DNA of 64,000 bases. Source: Bacteroidota bacterium. Lineage in GTDB: Bacteria; Bacteroidota; Bacteroidia; Chitinophagales; Chitinophagaceae. A model generated the notes under the pieces. The model saw only the letters and a program-made list of their open reading frames with translations, was not told the origin of the DNA and did no database searches. The DNA is taken from assembly GCA_030706635.1 (NCBI GenBank), contig JAUZOD010000013.1, positions 17,078 through 81,077 of the forward strand, written 5' to 3'. The translations under genes and the position numbers were made by a program. Position 1 is the first letter of the stretch; each line of letters begins with the position of its first letter. Shown piece by piece: positions 56,249 to 64,000 of this stretch.

Positions 56249-56326
56249 GTTGACGGTTGACCGTTGACGGCCTTATATGTGAATTCGCACCGGATATCGG
56301 TCAACCGTCAACTGTCAACTTTCAAC
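56249..56326. repeat. Family A inverted repeat (copy A6), inside the exporter operon
   Basis: Left arm GTTGACGGTTGACCGTTGAC (56249-56270), right arm 56300-56320 (GGTCAACCGTCAACTGTCAAC) plus a trailing TTCAAC. Core CCTTATATGTGAATTCGCAC is on the plus strand. It fills the 114-bp spacer between permease and ATPase 2. Confidence 0.88.
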
Positions 56327-56331
56327 TAAAA

Positions 56332-58713
56332 TTACTCCGTTCGCAAGCTATTCACCGGATTGGCAACAGCAGCCTTGATGGCCTGGAAACTAACCGTTAA
56401 CAGGGCAATCAGGGCGGCCAAGATGGCAGCCGTGATAAATATTTCGAGACTGATATGGATCCGGTATGCAAAATCCTGAAGCCAGCTGTGCATGGCAAAC
56501 CAGGCAATGGGCGAAGCAATGATAATGGCGATTGCCACCAGCTTTAAGAATTCCCCGGAAAGTAAATTCACGATATTGGTCACAGACGCTCCAAGCACTT
56601 TCCGGATTCCGATTTCCCTGGTCCTTTGCATCGTGCTGTAAGAGGCAAGTCCCAGAAGGCCCAAACAGGAAATAAGGACAGCCAGTGCGGCGAAATTGAG
56701 GAACAATTTTCCAAATCGTTCTTCGCTTCGGTATTGCTTGTCGAAAAAGTCATCCAGAAAAAAATAACTGAATGGCCGGGCCGGTATCAGTGCGTTCCAT
56801 TTTTTTTCAATGTCGGATATAGTGGCCGGTAAATTTTTAGCTGAAATATTGATCGAAATCAGATTACAGCCATTGGGTTCAATTCTCATGGAGAGCGGCT
56901 TGATCTCCTGCTGTAAAGATCTGAAATGAAAATCTTTCATAACACCGATGATCATGCCTTCCCTTCCCCATTGGGAAAAGCGCCTTCCGATGGCTTCCTT
57001 CGGAGAAGAATAGCCAAACAGTTTTATCGCTGCTTCATTCAGGATCATGGCCTGGGTGGTGTCTGTTTGGAAATCCCTGGAAAAGGCCCTTCCCGCCAAC
57101 AGCTTAAGATGGTATTGGGGGATATAATCAAAATCAACAAAATACAGGTCGAGGTTGGCAATCTGCATCTCCCCTTTTTTATTTTGTATCATGGAATAGG
57201 CGCCGGGATTTCCGCCTCCGGGTACACTGGACGACATGGCTACAGATTTTACACCCGCCATGCCAGACACGGCATTGCGGAAAGCTTCCTTTGCCGGATC
57301 GCTGTTGGTATTGATCACCATCATCTGGTCTTTGTTAAAACCCAGATCCTGATTGCGCATAAAATTCATCTGATTATAGACGATGATCGTCGCAATGATT
57401 AAAGTAATGGAAATGGTGAACTGGGAAACAACAAGACCTTTTCTCAGGAGGACGCCCCGGCTGCCCGTGGAAAACCGACCTTTTAAAACGCTGACGGGTT
57501 TGAATGAAGATAATACGAGGGCCGGATAAAGACCTGCCAATAAACCGATACCCAGGGCAGCCAGCAACAGCAGAAGAATAAAATGCCCGTTTTGGAACAC
57601 GCCCGTACTGATTATTTTGCCCGCCAGCTGATTGAAAGATGGCAGGAGCAAAGCGGTTATACCCAGTGTAAAAAGAAAAGCAATCACGCACAATAAAACG
57701 GATTCTCCAATAAATTGTGCCGTAAGTTGCGCCTTCATGGCCCCCACCACCTTGCGGATACCAACTTCTTTTGCTCTTTCCGCAGAACGGGCGGTGGTCA
57801 GGTTAACAAAATTAAAACAGGCAATCAGTAAAATGAAAACCGCCACCAGAGAAAATATATACACATTATTGATGTTGCCGGTATTATTGCCGTTACGGGT
57901 GGAGCGCAGGTAAACATCTTTTAAAGGTTCAAGCAGCAGGGTTGGATACATGTTGAGCCTCTTCATTTCGTCTCCATTTCTCCGTTCCAGAAATGCCGGG
58001 AACTGAGCCTGCAGGGCGCTGATCCTGGTGCCGGGTTTTACCAGGATATACGTGGAATTTCCATAATTTCCCCATTGGTCGTCTAAACCCGGATTAAATT
58101 TTCGCGTTAATGTGGTCATCGATACCAGCATATCTGCTTTGATCAGAGAATTTTCCGGCATGTCTTCCATTAATCCGGTTATCTTGGCGGTTAATCCATC
58201 GCCGGTAAGCAAAACCGTTTGGCCCACGGGATCCTGATCGCCGAAATACTTTTTTGCCGCACTCTGAGAGAATACAATACTCAGGGGCTCATTCAGTGCG
58301 GTTGCAGGATCGCCTTTCAGCAGTTTGAAATCAAATACTTTGAAAAAGGCCGAATCAGCATATAGAGAATTTAACTCCTGGTATTTGACATTACCTTTTC
58401 TAACCAGCAGCTCGTCCCCCGTGGTACGTACCGCTGCTTCCAGTTGCGGGAACTCCTGCACAATATGTGGACCTACGGCCCAGGAGGGACCGCCGGTGTG
58501 GAGCATTTCGGAAGGTGTTTTCAGATCGGTGACCACCCGGTAAATGCGATCGGCTTTGCTGTGAAAAGAATCGTAGCTCAACTCAAAATGCACATAGAGG
58601 AAAATCAGAAAGCATGCTGTCATGCTGATGGTTAATCCAATGACGTTGATGAATGAGAACACCCGGTGCCGCCACAGGTTGCGGAAGGCGATTTTGAAAT
58701 AATTTTTCAGCAT
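56332..58713 (-). CDS. MacB/FtsX-family ABC exporter permease (duplicated)
   Basis: 793-aa permease with two FtsX-type halves. N-terminal membrane helix after MLKNYFKIAFRNLWRHRVFSFINVIGLTISM, a large periplasmic MacB_PCD domain (~40-290), FtsX helices around NLTTARSAERAKEVGIRKVVGAMKAQL, then a second copy: LRKGLVVSQFTISITLIIATIIV, second periplasmic domain and the C-terminal TREIGIRKVLGASVTNIVNLLSGEF. The RxxEIGIRK(V)LGA coupling motif occurs twice. It works as a dimer or with a second subunit driven by the neighbouring ATPases. It is the only permease in the operon. Confidence 0.94.
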   Translation of the reverse strand: MLKNYFKIAFRNLWRHRVFSFINVIGLTISMTACFLIFLYVHFELSYDSFHSKADRIYRVVTDLKTPSEMLHTGGPSWAVGPHIVQEFPQLEAAVRTTGDELLVRKGNVKYQELNSLYADSAFFKVFDFKLLKGDPATALNEPLSIVFSQSAAKKYFGDQDPVGQTVLLTGDGLTAKITGLMEDMPENSLIKADMLVSMTTLTRKFNPGLDDQWGNYGNSTYILVKPGTRISALQAQFPAFLERRNGDEMKRLNMYPTLLLEPLKDVYLRSTRNGNNTGNINNVYIFSLVAVFILLIACFNFVNLTTARSAERAKEVGIRKVVGAMKAQLTAQFIGESVLLCVIAFLFTLGITALLLPSFNQLAGKIISTGVFQNGHFILLLLLAALGIGLLAGLYPALVLSSFKPVSVLKGRFSTGSRGVLLRKGLVVSQFTISITLIIATIIVYNQMNFMRNQDLGFNKDQMMVINTNSDPAKEAFRNAVSGMAGVKSVAMSSSVPGGGNPGAYSMIQNKKGEMQIANLDLYFVDFDYIPQYHLKLLAGRAFSRDFQTDTTQAMILNEAAIKLFGYSSPKEAIGRRFSQWGREGMIIGVMKDFHFRSLQQEIKPLSMRIEPNGCNLISINISAKNLPATISDIEKKWNALIPARPFSYFFLDDFFDKQYRSEERFGKLFLNFAALAVLISCLGLLGLASYSTMQRTREIGIRKVLGASVTNIVNLLSGEFLKLVAIAIIIASPIAWFAMHSWLQDFAYRIHISLEIFITAAILAALIALLTVSFQAIKAAVANPVNSLRTE

Positions 58714-58725
58714 GATCTTTTGTTT

Positions 58726-58813
58726 GGTTGACGGTTGACAGTTGACGGTTGACCGACTTTAGTGTTGAATCCGCACCTGATGTCCGTCAACCGTCAACTG
58801 TCAACCGTCAACT
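58726..58813. repeat. Family A inverted repeat (copy A7), inside the exporter operon
   Basis: The most regular copy. Left arm GGTTGACGGTTGACAGTTGA and continuing CGGTTGACCG (58726-58755), right arm 58783-58813. Core GACTTTAGTGTTGAATCCGC, with CACCTGATGTCCG after it. It ends 2 bp before the stop of ATPase 1. Confidence 0.92.
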
Positions 58814-58815
58814 CT

Positions 58816-59493
58816 TTAAGCAAGAATATTTTCCGTCACGGTCTGACCGTCCAGCATACGGATGATCCGGTGACTGTAACGGGCGTCGTGTTCGGAGTGG
58901 GTAACCATGATGATGGTGGTTCCTTGTTCATTCAGGTCGGTAAGCAATTCCATCACTTCATTTCCGTTTGCTGAATCCAGGTTTCCCGTAGGCTCATCCG
59001 CAAGAATCAATTTGGGTTTGTTCACCACGGCACGGGCTACGGCCACCCTTTGCTGCTGACCGCCGGAAAGCTGCTGTGGATAGTGATTCCGCCGGTGCAT
59101 GATCTGCATTTTATCGAGCATTTCCTCTACTCTTTTTTTTCTTTCTTCTCCTTTTACACCCAGGTAGATCAGGGGCAGTTCCACATTCTCAAAAACCGTG
59201 AGCTCGTCAATGAGGTTGAAGCTCTGGAATACAAACCCGATATTCCTTTTCCTCAGGTCCGCTCTTTTCCGTTCATTGAAATGCGCCACCTCAATGCCGT
59301 TAAAGAGAAAACTTCCATTATCGGGATCATCCAGGAGGCCCAGGATGTTCAGTAAAGTTGACTTGCCACAACCGGAGGGTCCCATGACGGCTACGAATTC
59401 ACCATCGTTTACCTGGAACGAGAGTTTATTCAGTGCGATGGTTTCCACTTCTTCTGTTTTGTAAATTTTTTCCAGATCGTGAATCCGTATCAT
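58816..59493 (-). CDS. FtsE/MacB-type ABC ATPase (exporter ATPase 1)
   Basis: 225-aa ATPase with fully canonical motifs: Walker A GPSGCGKST, Q-loop FVFQSFNLIDELTVFENV, signature LSGGQQQRVAVARAV, Walker [15 protein letters not shown]-loop VTHSEHD. Lies 29 bp downstream of hlyD on the same strand. It is the probable motor of the permease encoded next. Confidence 0.95.
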   Translation of the reverse strand: MIRIHDLEKIYKTEEVETIALNKLSFQVNDGEFVAVMGPSGCGKSTLLNILGLLDDPDNGSFLFNGIEVAHFNERKRADLRKRNIGFVFQSFNLIDELTVFENVELPLIYLGVKGEERKKRVEEMLDKMQIMHRRNHYPQQLSGGQQQRVAVARAVVNKPKLILADEPTGNLDSANGNEVMELLTDLNEQGTTIIMVTHSEHDARYSHRIIRMLDGQTVTENILA

Positions 59494-59522
59494 TTTTTTT
59501 ATTTTAAACGTGAATGGGAATG

Positions 59523-60779
59523 TTATTTCTTAAGGACAAGCTCCTGAATGTTTCCGTAATTTTCATAACTGCTGGTGACCACTTTATCGCCGGGCTTAAG
59601 GCCCTGCAGCACTTCGTAATATTCCGGGTTCTGATTGCCCAGCTGAATATCGGCCCGGTAGGCGGTTTTACCGTCATCACTCACTTTGAATATCCAGTTG
59701 CCACCCGTCTGGTTGTAAAATCCACCGCGGGGCACGAGTACCGATTGCCTTGCTTCACTTAGGGCCAGCAGGATCTGCAGGGTTTGACCTCTGCGAATAC
59801 CTTTGGGCACTTTTCCGACAAACTGCATATCCACCTGAAAATGCCCATTGGTAACCTGGGTGTACACTTTAAATATCCTGAGATTGTAATTGCTGTCAGC
59901 GAAATTAAAGACGCCTGTCAGTCCATTATAAATCCGGGAGATATAATGCTGATCTACGTCCACCTGCACTTTAAAGCCGCTGAGTACATCAATCTGGCCC
60001 AGGCGATCACCTTCTTTTTTGGACTGGCCTACTTCGGCATCCAGGGAAGTCAGCTGGCCTTCAATGGGTGAACGGAGAATCAGATCTCCCACTTTTTTCC
60101 GCATGATCGCCAGGCCGCTCTGGGCATGTTCATAAGATTCTTTGTCCTGTTCCGTTTGTTGTTTCGTTGAAACCGTGTCCTGCTTCAGGATCTCGCGCGC
60201 CAGTTTTTCCTTTTCCAGGTAATAATTATAGTTGTTCTCAGCCTGCTTGAATTCCTGGGAACCGATGGCTTTCTGGGCAAACAGGGTCTTATCCAGGTTA
60301 TAGATCCGCTCTGCTTCTTTAAAGCTGCTTTCCACATCGGCCATCTGGGTTAGTTTCGATACTGTATTTTGCTGGGCATTGATGCGGGCGAGCTGCATTT
60401 GGGATAGCTGCGTGAAAACGTTGGTTTCCTGGCCGGCGAGGTTGAGTTCCAGGTTGGTATTGGACAGTCTCAGGATCGGCTGGCCTTTTTTCATGAACGT
60501 GCCATCCTCCACATATTTTTCCTCCACCCGGCCTCCTTCTGTTGCATCCAGGTAAATGCTCTTAATGGGCAGAACCGTACCATTAACCGGAATGGTTTCC
60601 TGGAATGGCCCCTTCGTAACGGTGGATATTGTTAAGCGGTCCAGATCCTGGTTAAGACGGGATTTCCCGGAGGTGAAGTAATAACTTCCGAAGGCCAGGA
60701 GTACCAATGCGGCAATTCCGGCGATGGTGAGGATTTTCCTGGGCGGCCATTTTTTCTTCTTGATTACCCGGTCTACCAT
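59523..60779 (-). CDS. HlyD/AcrA-family periplasmic adaptor subunit
   Basis: 418-aa membrane-fusion protein linking the inner-membrane transporter to TolC. N-terminal anchor helix (ILTIAGIAALVLLAFGSYYF), lipoyl half GRVEEKYVEDGTFMKKGQPIL, a long alpha-hairpin coiled coil (~110-225), the second lipoyl half LRSPIEGQLTSLDAEVGQSKKEGDRL, and beta-barrel/membrane-proximal domains to the end. First gene of the minus-strand operon hlyD - ATPase 1 - permease - ATPase 2 - tolC. Its upstream region carries a sigma-54-like promoter. Confidence 0.93.
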   Translation of the reverse strand: MVDRVIKKKKWPPRKILTIAGIAALVLLAFGSYYFTSGKSRLNQDLDRLTISTVTKGPFQETIPVNGTVLPIKSIYLDATEGGRVEEKYVEDGTFMKKGQPILRLSNTNLELNLAGQETNVFTQLSQMQLARINAQQNTVSKLTQMADVESSFKEAERIYNLDKTLFAQKAIGSQEFKQAENNYNYYLEKEKLAREILKQDTVSTKQQTEQDKESYEHAQSGLAIMRKKVGDLILRSPIEGQLTSLDAEVGQSKKEGDRLGQIDVLSGFKVQVDVDQHYISRIYNGLTGVFNFADSNYNLRIFKVYTQVTNGHFQVDMQFVGKVPKGIRRGQTLQILLALSEARQSVLVPRGGFYNQTGGNWIFKVSDDGKTAYRADIQLGNQNPEYYEVLQGLKPGDKVVTSSYENYGNIQELVLKK

Positions 60780-60868
60780 TTTTGCATTATTTTTTATAGC
60801 ACCAGGTATAAAGATACCCGGTGTGTTTTTTTAAAAGCTGAAACTAAGAAAATTACGGACTATTAAAT

Positions 60869-60882
60869 GCAACCACGTGCCA
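60869..60882 (-). promoter_or_regulatory. Sigma-54-like -24/-12 element upstream of hlyD
   Basis: On the minus strand TGGCACGTGGTTGCA matches the sigma-54 consensus TGGCAC-N5-TTGC in both half-sites, but the spacer is four instead of five bases (GG-N9-GC instead of GG-N10-GC). It lies ~90 bp before the hlyD ATG. The divergent regulator is of the sigma-54-activating type, which supports the call; the short spacing weighs against it. The 302-bp gap 60780-61082 otherwise holds only the repeats listed next and an AAATGAT-TTACA-ATCATTT palindrome at 60894-60912. Confidence 0.5.
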
Positions 60883-60945
60883 GATCTCAATTTAAATGAT
60901 TTACAATCATTTAGAAATCCGTTGCCGGCTTACCCGGTCGTTTAC

Positions 60946-60975
60946 GATACAGGAACTGTTCGCTTTTGATACAGG
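60946..60975. promoter_or_regulatory. Direct repeat GATACAGG, possible activator binding sites
   Basis: GATACAGGAACT (60946-60957) and GATACAGGTTCT (60968-60979) start 22 bp apart, about two helix turns, 65-100 bp upstream of the sigma-54-like element. That is a usual distance for enhancer sites of NtrC-family regulators. The first site contains ACAG-GAA-CTGT, a small palindrome. Confidence 0.45.
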
Positions 60976-61082
60976 TTCTAAAAGGCCGGATTCCTTAAAA
61001 AATTAATTGTCACCATATTATATTAGAGTAAACTTGTGGCATTGTTTTGTTGCATGGACTTCCAATTATTTTATCTATCAGC

Positions 61083-62444
61083 ATGGTATTAAAAAACGCC
61101 TCGATCCTGGTCATTGATGACGATGTGGATATCCTTACCGCTGTCCGGCTATTGCTTAAAACCGAAGCCTCGGAGGTAATCACGGAGAAAAATCCGGAAA
61201 ATATCCGGTCATTATTATATAAAAAGCATTTTGATATCATTTTGCTGGACATGAATTTCAACAGCGCCATCAATACAGGGAATGAGGGATTGTACTGGCT
61301 ACGCAAAATAAAGGAATGGGATGTGAATGCCTCGGTGATCATGATCACAGCTTACGGGGACATAGATCTGGCCGTACGTTCTCTCAAAGATGGGGCGGTC
61401 GACTTTGTAGTGAAACCATGGCATAATGAAAAGCTGATCACGACCATACGCGAAACCCTGCAACGCAAAGATGGCTCCGCCTCCGTAAAATCAGTTGAAT
61501 CTGCAGAGGGAGGAGAAAAGGCCCCCGTTATCGGCCAGTCGCCGGCCATCCGGGAAATACTAACCAAAGTGGACAAGATAGCGCCGACCGATGCCAATAT
61601 CCTTATTCTGGGTGAAAACGGAACCGGCAAGGACCTGATGGCCAGGATGATTCACGATAAATCCCTCAGATCCTCAAAACAATTCGTGAAGGTAGATGTA
61701 GGTGCGCTTACTGAGACTTTATTTGAGAGTGAACTCTTCGGCCACAAGAAAGGTGCTTTTACCGATGCCAGGGACGACCGCACGGGTCGCTTTGAAATGG
61801 CCTCCGGAGGCACTTTATTTCTTGATGAAATTGGGAACATCAGCCTGCAGCAACAAGCGAAACTGTTGTCGGTGCTTCAAAGCCGCCAGGTGTCCCGGCT
61901 CGGATCAAACCTGTTAATTCCGGTTGACATCAGGCTCATTTGCGCCACCAACCTGCCCTTGTCGGAACTGGCCAATGAAACCCGGTTCCGCAAAGACCTC
62001 ATCTACCGCATCAACACCGTTGAAATTGTGATGCCGCCATTGCGGAAACGACCTGAGGATATCGCGCCCCTCGCACGCGAGTTTGCGCTGATGTATGCCG
62101 GTAAATATCTGAAACGGACGCTGGATCTGGATAATAAGGCCATCGAAAAGCTCAGGGCATATCATTTCCCCGGAAACGTGCGGGAATTGCAATACAGTAT
62201 CGAAAGAGCGGTGATCATGTGCGAAGGGGACGAGATCCATGCCGATGACATCATTTTTTCACCACTGGAAGCGGTCAGGGAGATGGACGATGCTGAAGAC
62301 CGGGAACTCACACTCAGCACCATCGAAAAAAATACCATTTTAAAGGTGATCGAAAAACATCAGGGTAATATTTCGAGGGCAGCGCGGGAACTCGGACTAA
62401 CCCGTACGGCACTGTACCGGAGGTTGAGTAAATACGATATTTAA
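61083..62444 (+). CDS. NtrC-family sigma-54-dependent response regulator
   Basis: 453-aa regulator. Start at 61083 (MVLKNASILVIDDDVD). Receiver domain with Asp12-14 and phospho-acceptor Asp56 (ILLDMNF), switch residues Thr89 and Lys111. AAA+ domain with Walker A GENGTGKD (177-184), sigma-54 contact loop GAFTDA (224-229; consensus GAFTGA) and Walker B GGTLFLDEIGN (242-252). C-terminal Fis-type helix-turn-helix GNISRAARELGLTRTALYRRL (~428-450). It needs ATP and sigma-54 to open promoters. Divergent from the hlyD operon and 4 bp from its kinase. Confidence 0.95.
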   Translation: MVLKNASILVIDDDVDILTAVRLLLKTEASEVITEKNPENIRSLLYKKHFDIILLDMNFNSAINTGNEGLYWLRKIKEWDVNASVIMITAYGDIDLAVRSLKDGAVDFVVKPWHNEKLITTIRETLQRKDGSASVKSVESAEGGEKAPVIGQSPAIREILTKVDKIAPTDANILILGENGTGKDLMARMIHDKSLRSSKQFVKVDVGALTETLFESELFGHKKGAFTDARDDRTGRFEMASGGTLFLDEIGNISLQQQAKLLSVLQSRQVSRLGSNLLIPVDIRLICATNLPLSELANETRFRKDLIYRINTVEIVMPPLRKRPEDIAPLAREFALMYAGKYLKRTLDLDNKAIEKLRAYHFPGNVRELQYSIERAVIMCEGDEIHADDIIFSPLEAVREMDDAEDRELTLSTIEKNTILKVIEKHQGNISRAARELGLTRTALYRRLSKYDI

Positions 62445-62448
62445 ATCC

Positions 62449-63789
62449 ATGTACAAAAAATTCGAGTTCCGCATACTTACCCGCATCGTCATTCTGTTCA
62501 TCGTGGTCAGCATCACGGCAGTCGTTGTGATTCAGAGTCAATATATCTATCTGATCATCCTGCTGCCGGTGCTCGCATATCAGTTCAGTGATTTTTACCG
62601 GTTCTTCCGCAAGACCCAGGATGAGCTGGATCAGTTTGTGGAGTCAGTACATTACCGCGACTTCTCGCGTCATTTTGATGTGAACCGGGCTCCGGATGAG
62701 CTCAAAACCATGCGGAAAGGATTTAACGATATCAACAGCACATTTAAAGTGATCAGCAGGGAAAAAGAAACACAGTTTCTGTATCTGCAGAAGATCCTGG
62801 AATTGGTGGAAACCGGCATCCTGTCTTATGAAGTGGAGAGCGGGGAAGTGATTTGGATGAATGACTCTCTGAAGAAAATCCTGGGTATCCCCTATCTGAA
62901 AACGATGCATTCTCTGGAGAAAAGAGATGAGCACCTTTTCAAAGAAATCAGGCTGTTGCAGCCGGGCATCGGTAAGATCGTGTCCATTTCAAGGGATAAC
63001 GGGATAGTGAAAGTGCTGGCTTCAGCAACGGCCTTTCAAACGGATAATAAAATGTTTAAACTGGCCGCATTCCAGAATGTGAATGAAGCATTGGATGAAG
63101 CAGAAGCGAAGGCCTGGCAGAAATTATTAAGCGTGATGACCCACGAAATCATGAATTCCGTTGCCCCCATATCCTCGCTCGCAGATACCATGCTGGACCG
63201 GCTTAAGCGGGCAACCGAGCTGATGCGCGAACAGCCTTCGGCCATCGAAGACCTGGAACTGGGTATTGAAACCATCCGGAGGCGGAGTGAGGGTCTTCTT
63301 AAATTTGCCGAAACCTACCGTAACCTCAACAAGATCATTTCGCCCACCCTTAAAAAAGTGTTGCTGCGGGATTTGTTTGAGAACCTGCACCAGTTGATGC
63401 AGCCTACTCTCCAGCAGAAAAATGTACAGTTGGAGATCATTTTACAGAACCCTGAGCTCTTCTATGAGATGGATTCCACCCTCATCGAACAGGTGCTGAT
63501 CAACCTGCTGGTAAATGCCATCGAGGCGGTAAAAGATAAACCTCATCCGCGAATCCAGTTATCGGCATTCAATGTGAGTAACAATAAAATCAATATCAAA
63601 GTAGCTGATAATGGATGCGGCATTCCGTCAGCCCTGATGGATCGTATTTTTATTCCATTTTTCAGTACCCGCAAAAACGGAAGTGGTATCGGGTTAAGTC
63701 TCAGTCAGCAGATCCTGCTGCTGCACAAAGGAAACATACAGGTGCAGTCAGTAGAAAATGAAGGATCTGTATTTACTTTACATTTGTAG
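62449..63789 (+). CDS. Membrane sensor histidine kinase (NtrB/PAS type)
   Basis: 446-aa kinase. Two adjacent N-terminal membrane helices (~12-29 and ~33-45) with almost no periplasmic loop, so the signal is probably sensed in the membrane or cytoplasm. A HAMP-like linker (~46-110) precedes a PAS domain (~111-215). HisKA-like box with phospho-acceptor His232 (MTHEIMNS). HATPase domain with N box LINLLVNAIEAVKD, G1 DNGCGIP, F box FIPFFSTRK and G2 GSGIGLS. Cotranscribed with the NtrC-type regulator (4-bp gap). Inferred role: activates the divergent exporter on an unknown, perhaps envelope, stress. Confidence 0.94.
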   Translation: MYKKFEFRILTRIVILFIVVSITAVVVIQSQYIYLIILLPVLAYQFSDFYRFFRKTQDELDQFVESVHYRDFSRHFDVNRAPDELKTMRKGFNDINSTFKVISREKETQFLYLQKILELVETGILSYEVESGEVIWMNDSLKKILGIPYLKTMHSLEKRDEHLFKEIRLLQPGIGKIVSISRDNGIVKVLASATAFQTDNKMFKLAAFQNVNEALDEAEAKAWQKLLSVMTHEIMNSVAPISSLADTMLDRLKRATELMREQPSAIEDLELGIETIRRRSEGLLKFAETYRNLNKIISPTLKKVLLRDLFENLHQLMQPTLQQKNVQLEIILQNPELFYEMDSTLIEQVLINLLVNAIEAVKDKPHPRIQLSAFNVSNNKINIKVADNGCGIPSALMDRIFIPFFSTRKNGSGIGLSLSQQILLLHKGNIQVQSVENEGSVFTLHL

Positions 63790-63811
63790 ATCTTATCAAC
63801 AACTTTCAGCA

Positions 63812-64000
63812 ATGAACAGGAAACTGCGTATTGGCATAACGGACTGTGGAAAATATGAGAATTACCGGAGATGGATTGAGTCCTCCGGAACAGCAGAGGC
63901 AGTAAAATTGAGCGCTTCCCTGAATAATCCGGAAGCGGTGGCCGGTTGTGATGGCGTTTTACTGAGCGGAGGGGAGGATGTTCATCCGGAATTATATGGA
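63812..64000 (+). CDS. Class I glutamine amidotransferase-like (C26) hydrolase, 3' truncated by window edge
   Basis: 63 visible codons starting MNRKLRIGITDCGKYENYR. It reaches GCDGVLLSGGEDVHPELYG, which matches the GGxDVxPxxYG motif of gamma-glutamyl-gamma-aminobutyrate hydrolase (PuuD)-type peptidases of family C26. The catalytic Cys, His and Glu lie beyond the window. Located 22 bp after the histidine kinase on the same strand. The polyamine/GABA role is family inference. Confidence 0.75.
   Translation, partial: MNRKLRIGITDCGKYENYRRWIESSGTAEAVKLSASLNNPEAVAGCDGVLLSGGEDVHPELYG

Noticed and set aside
61030..61060. Sigma-54-like GGCATTG...GTTGC upstream of the NtrC-type regulator
   Set aside because: GG to GC distance is 12 bases instead of 10, so neither canonical nor the same as the hlyD element.

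Overview
The window is a chromosomal segment of a Bacteroidota bacterium, most likely Chitinophagaceae or a close relative. Four things point there. Several genes are preceded by the Bacteroidota -7 promoter box TAnnTTTG, and Shine-Dalgarno sequences are scarce. A PorG/DUF6089-type outer-membrane protein and a DUF2795 protein are present. The citrate synthase is of the mitochondrial type, and the Tgt lacks most of its zinc cysteines. FtsX-type exporters and large alpha-2-macroglobulins are also typical. I saw no rRNA, tRNA, CRISPR array, transposase or phage module; most of the content is housekeeping.

Layout. 1-9.9 kb: 3' part of uvrA, two envelope proteins, an ElaA-like acetyltransferase, a secreted FAD oxidoreductase, rarA, a membrane-anchored trypsin-like protease and a GH20-like hydrolase. 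10.0-17.2 kb: a tightly packed plus-strand run deoC, SPOR protein, M20 amidohydrolase, maeB, mlaE, mlaF, sucD. 17.2-30.7 kb: a small His/Arg-rich secreted peptide, a 2026-aa alpha-2-macroglobulin followed 5 bp later by an FAD oxidoreductase, an ORF6N-domain remnant, an MtfA-like peptidase, aspS, a decayed second alpha-2-macroglobulin and fabI. 30.7-43.1 kb: DUF2795, a LolD-like ATPase, cobalamin adenosyltransferase, another ABC ATPase, gatC, trpS, a deoxynucleoside kinase, pckA, an M24 aminopeptidase, pssA, purS, rsmI, an M1-like peptidase and an orphan LuxR-type regulator. 43.2-54.1 kb: rsmG, a glycosyltransferase, tgt, a second M1-like peptidase, lptG/F, citrate synthase, and methionine genes (sulfhydrylase, metX) around an OsmC protein. 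54.1-63.8 kb: a five-gene exporter (tolC, ATPase, FtsX permease, ATPase, hlyD) divergent from an NtrC-type regulator and its histidine kinase. The window ends inside a class I glutamine-amidotransferase-like gene.

The most unusual feature is the gene spacers. Thirteen of them are long inverted repeats whose arms are tandem 7-8 nt words. Seven use GTTGAC words (family A) around a conserved asymmetric core containing GAATTCGCACCTGAT. Four use ATGTGCTG/ATGTGCTA words (family B) and two use ATTTGAAA words (family C); one C copy contains B words, so B and C look like one continuum. They occur between convergent, divergent and tandem genes. They typically begin or end within a few bases of, or overlap, the flanking start or stop codons, so they make up nearly the whole spacer. 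Conventional hairpin terminators are also present elsewhere, so these elements are not simply the local terminator type.

The exporter locus reads as one regulatory unit. The divergent regulator carries a sigma-54 AAA+ domain. The hlyD upstream region has a -24/-12-like element, one base short of canonical spacing, and direct repeats 22 bp apart that could be activator sites.
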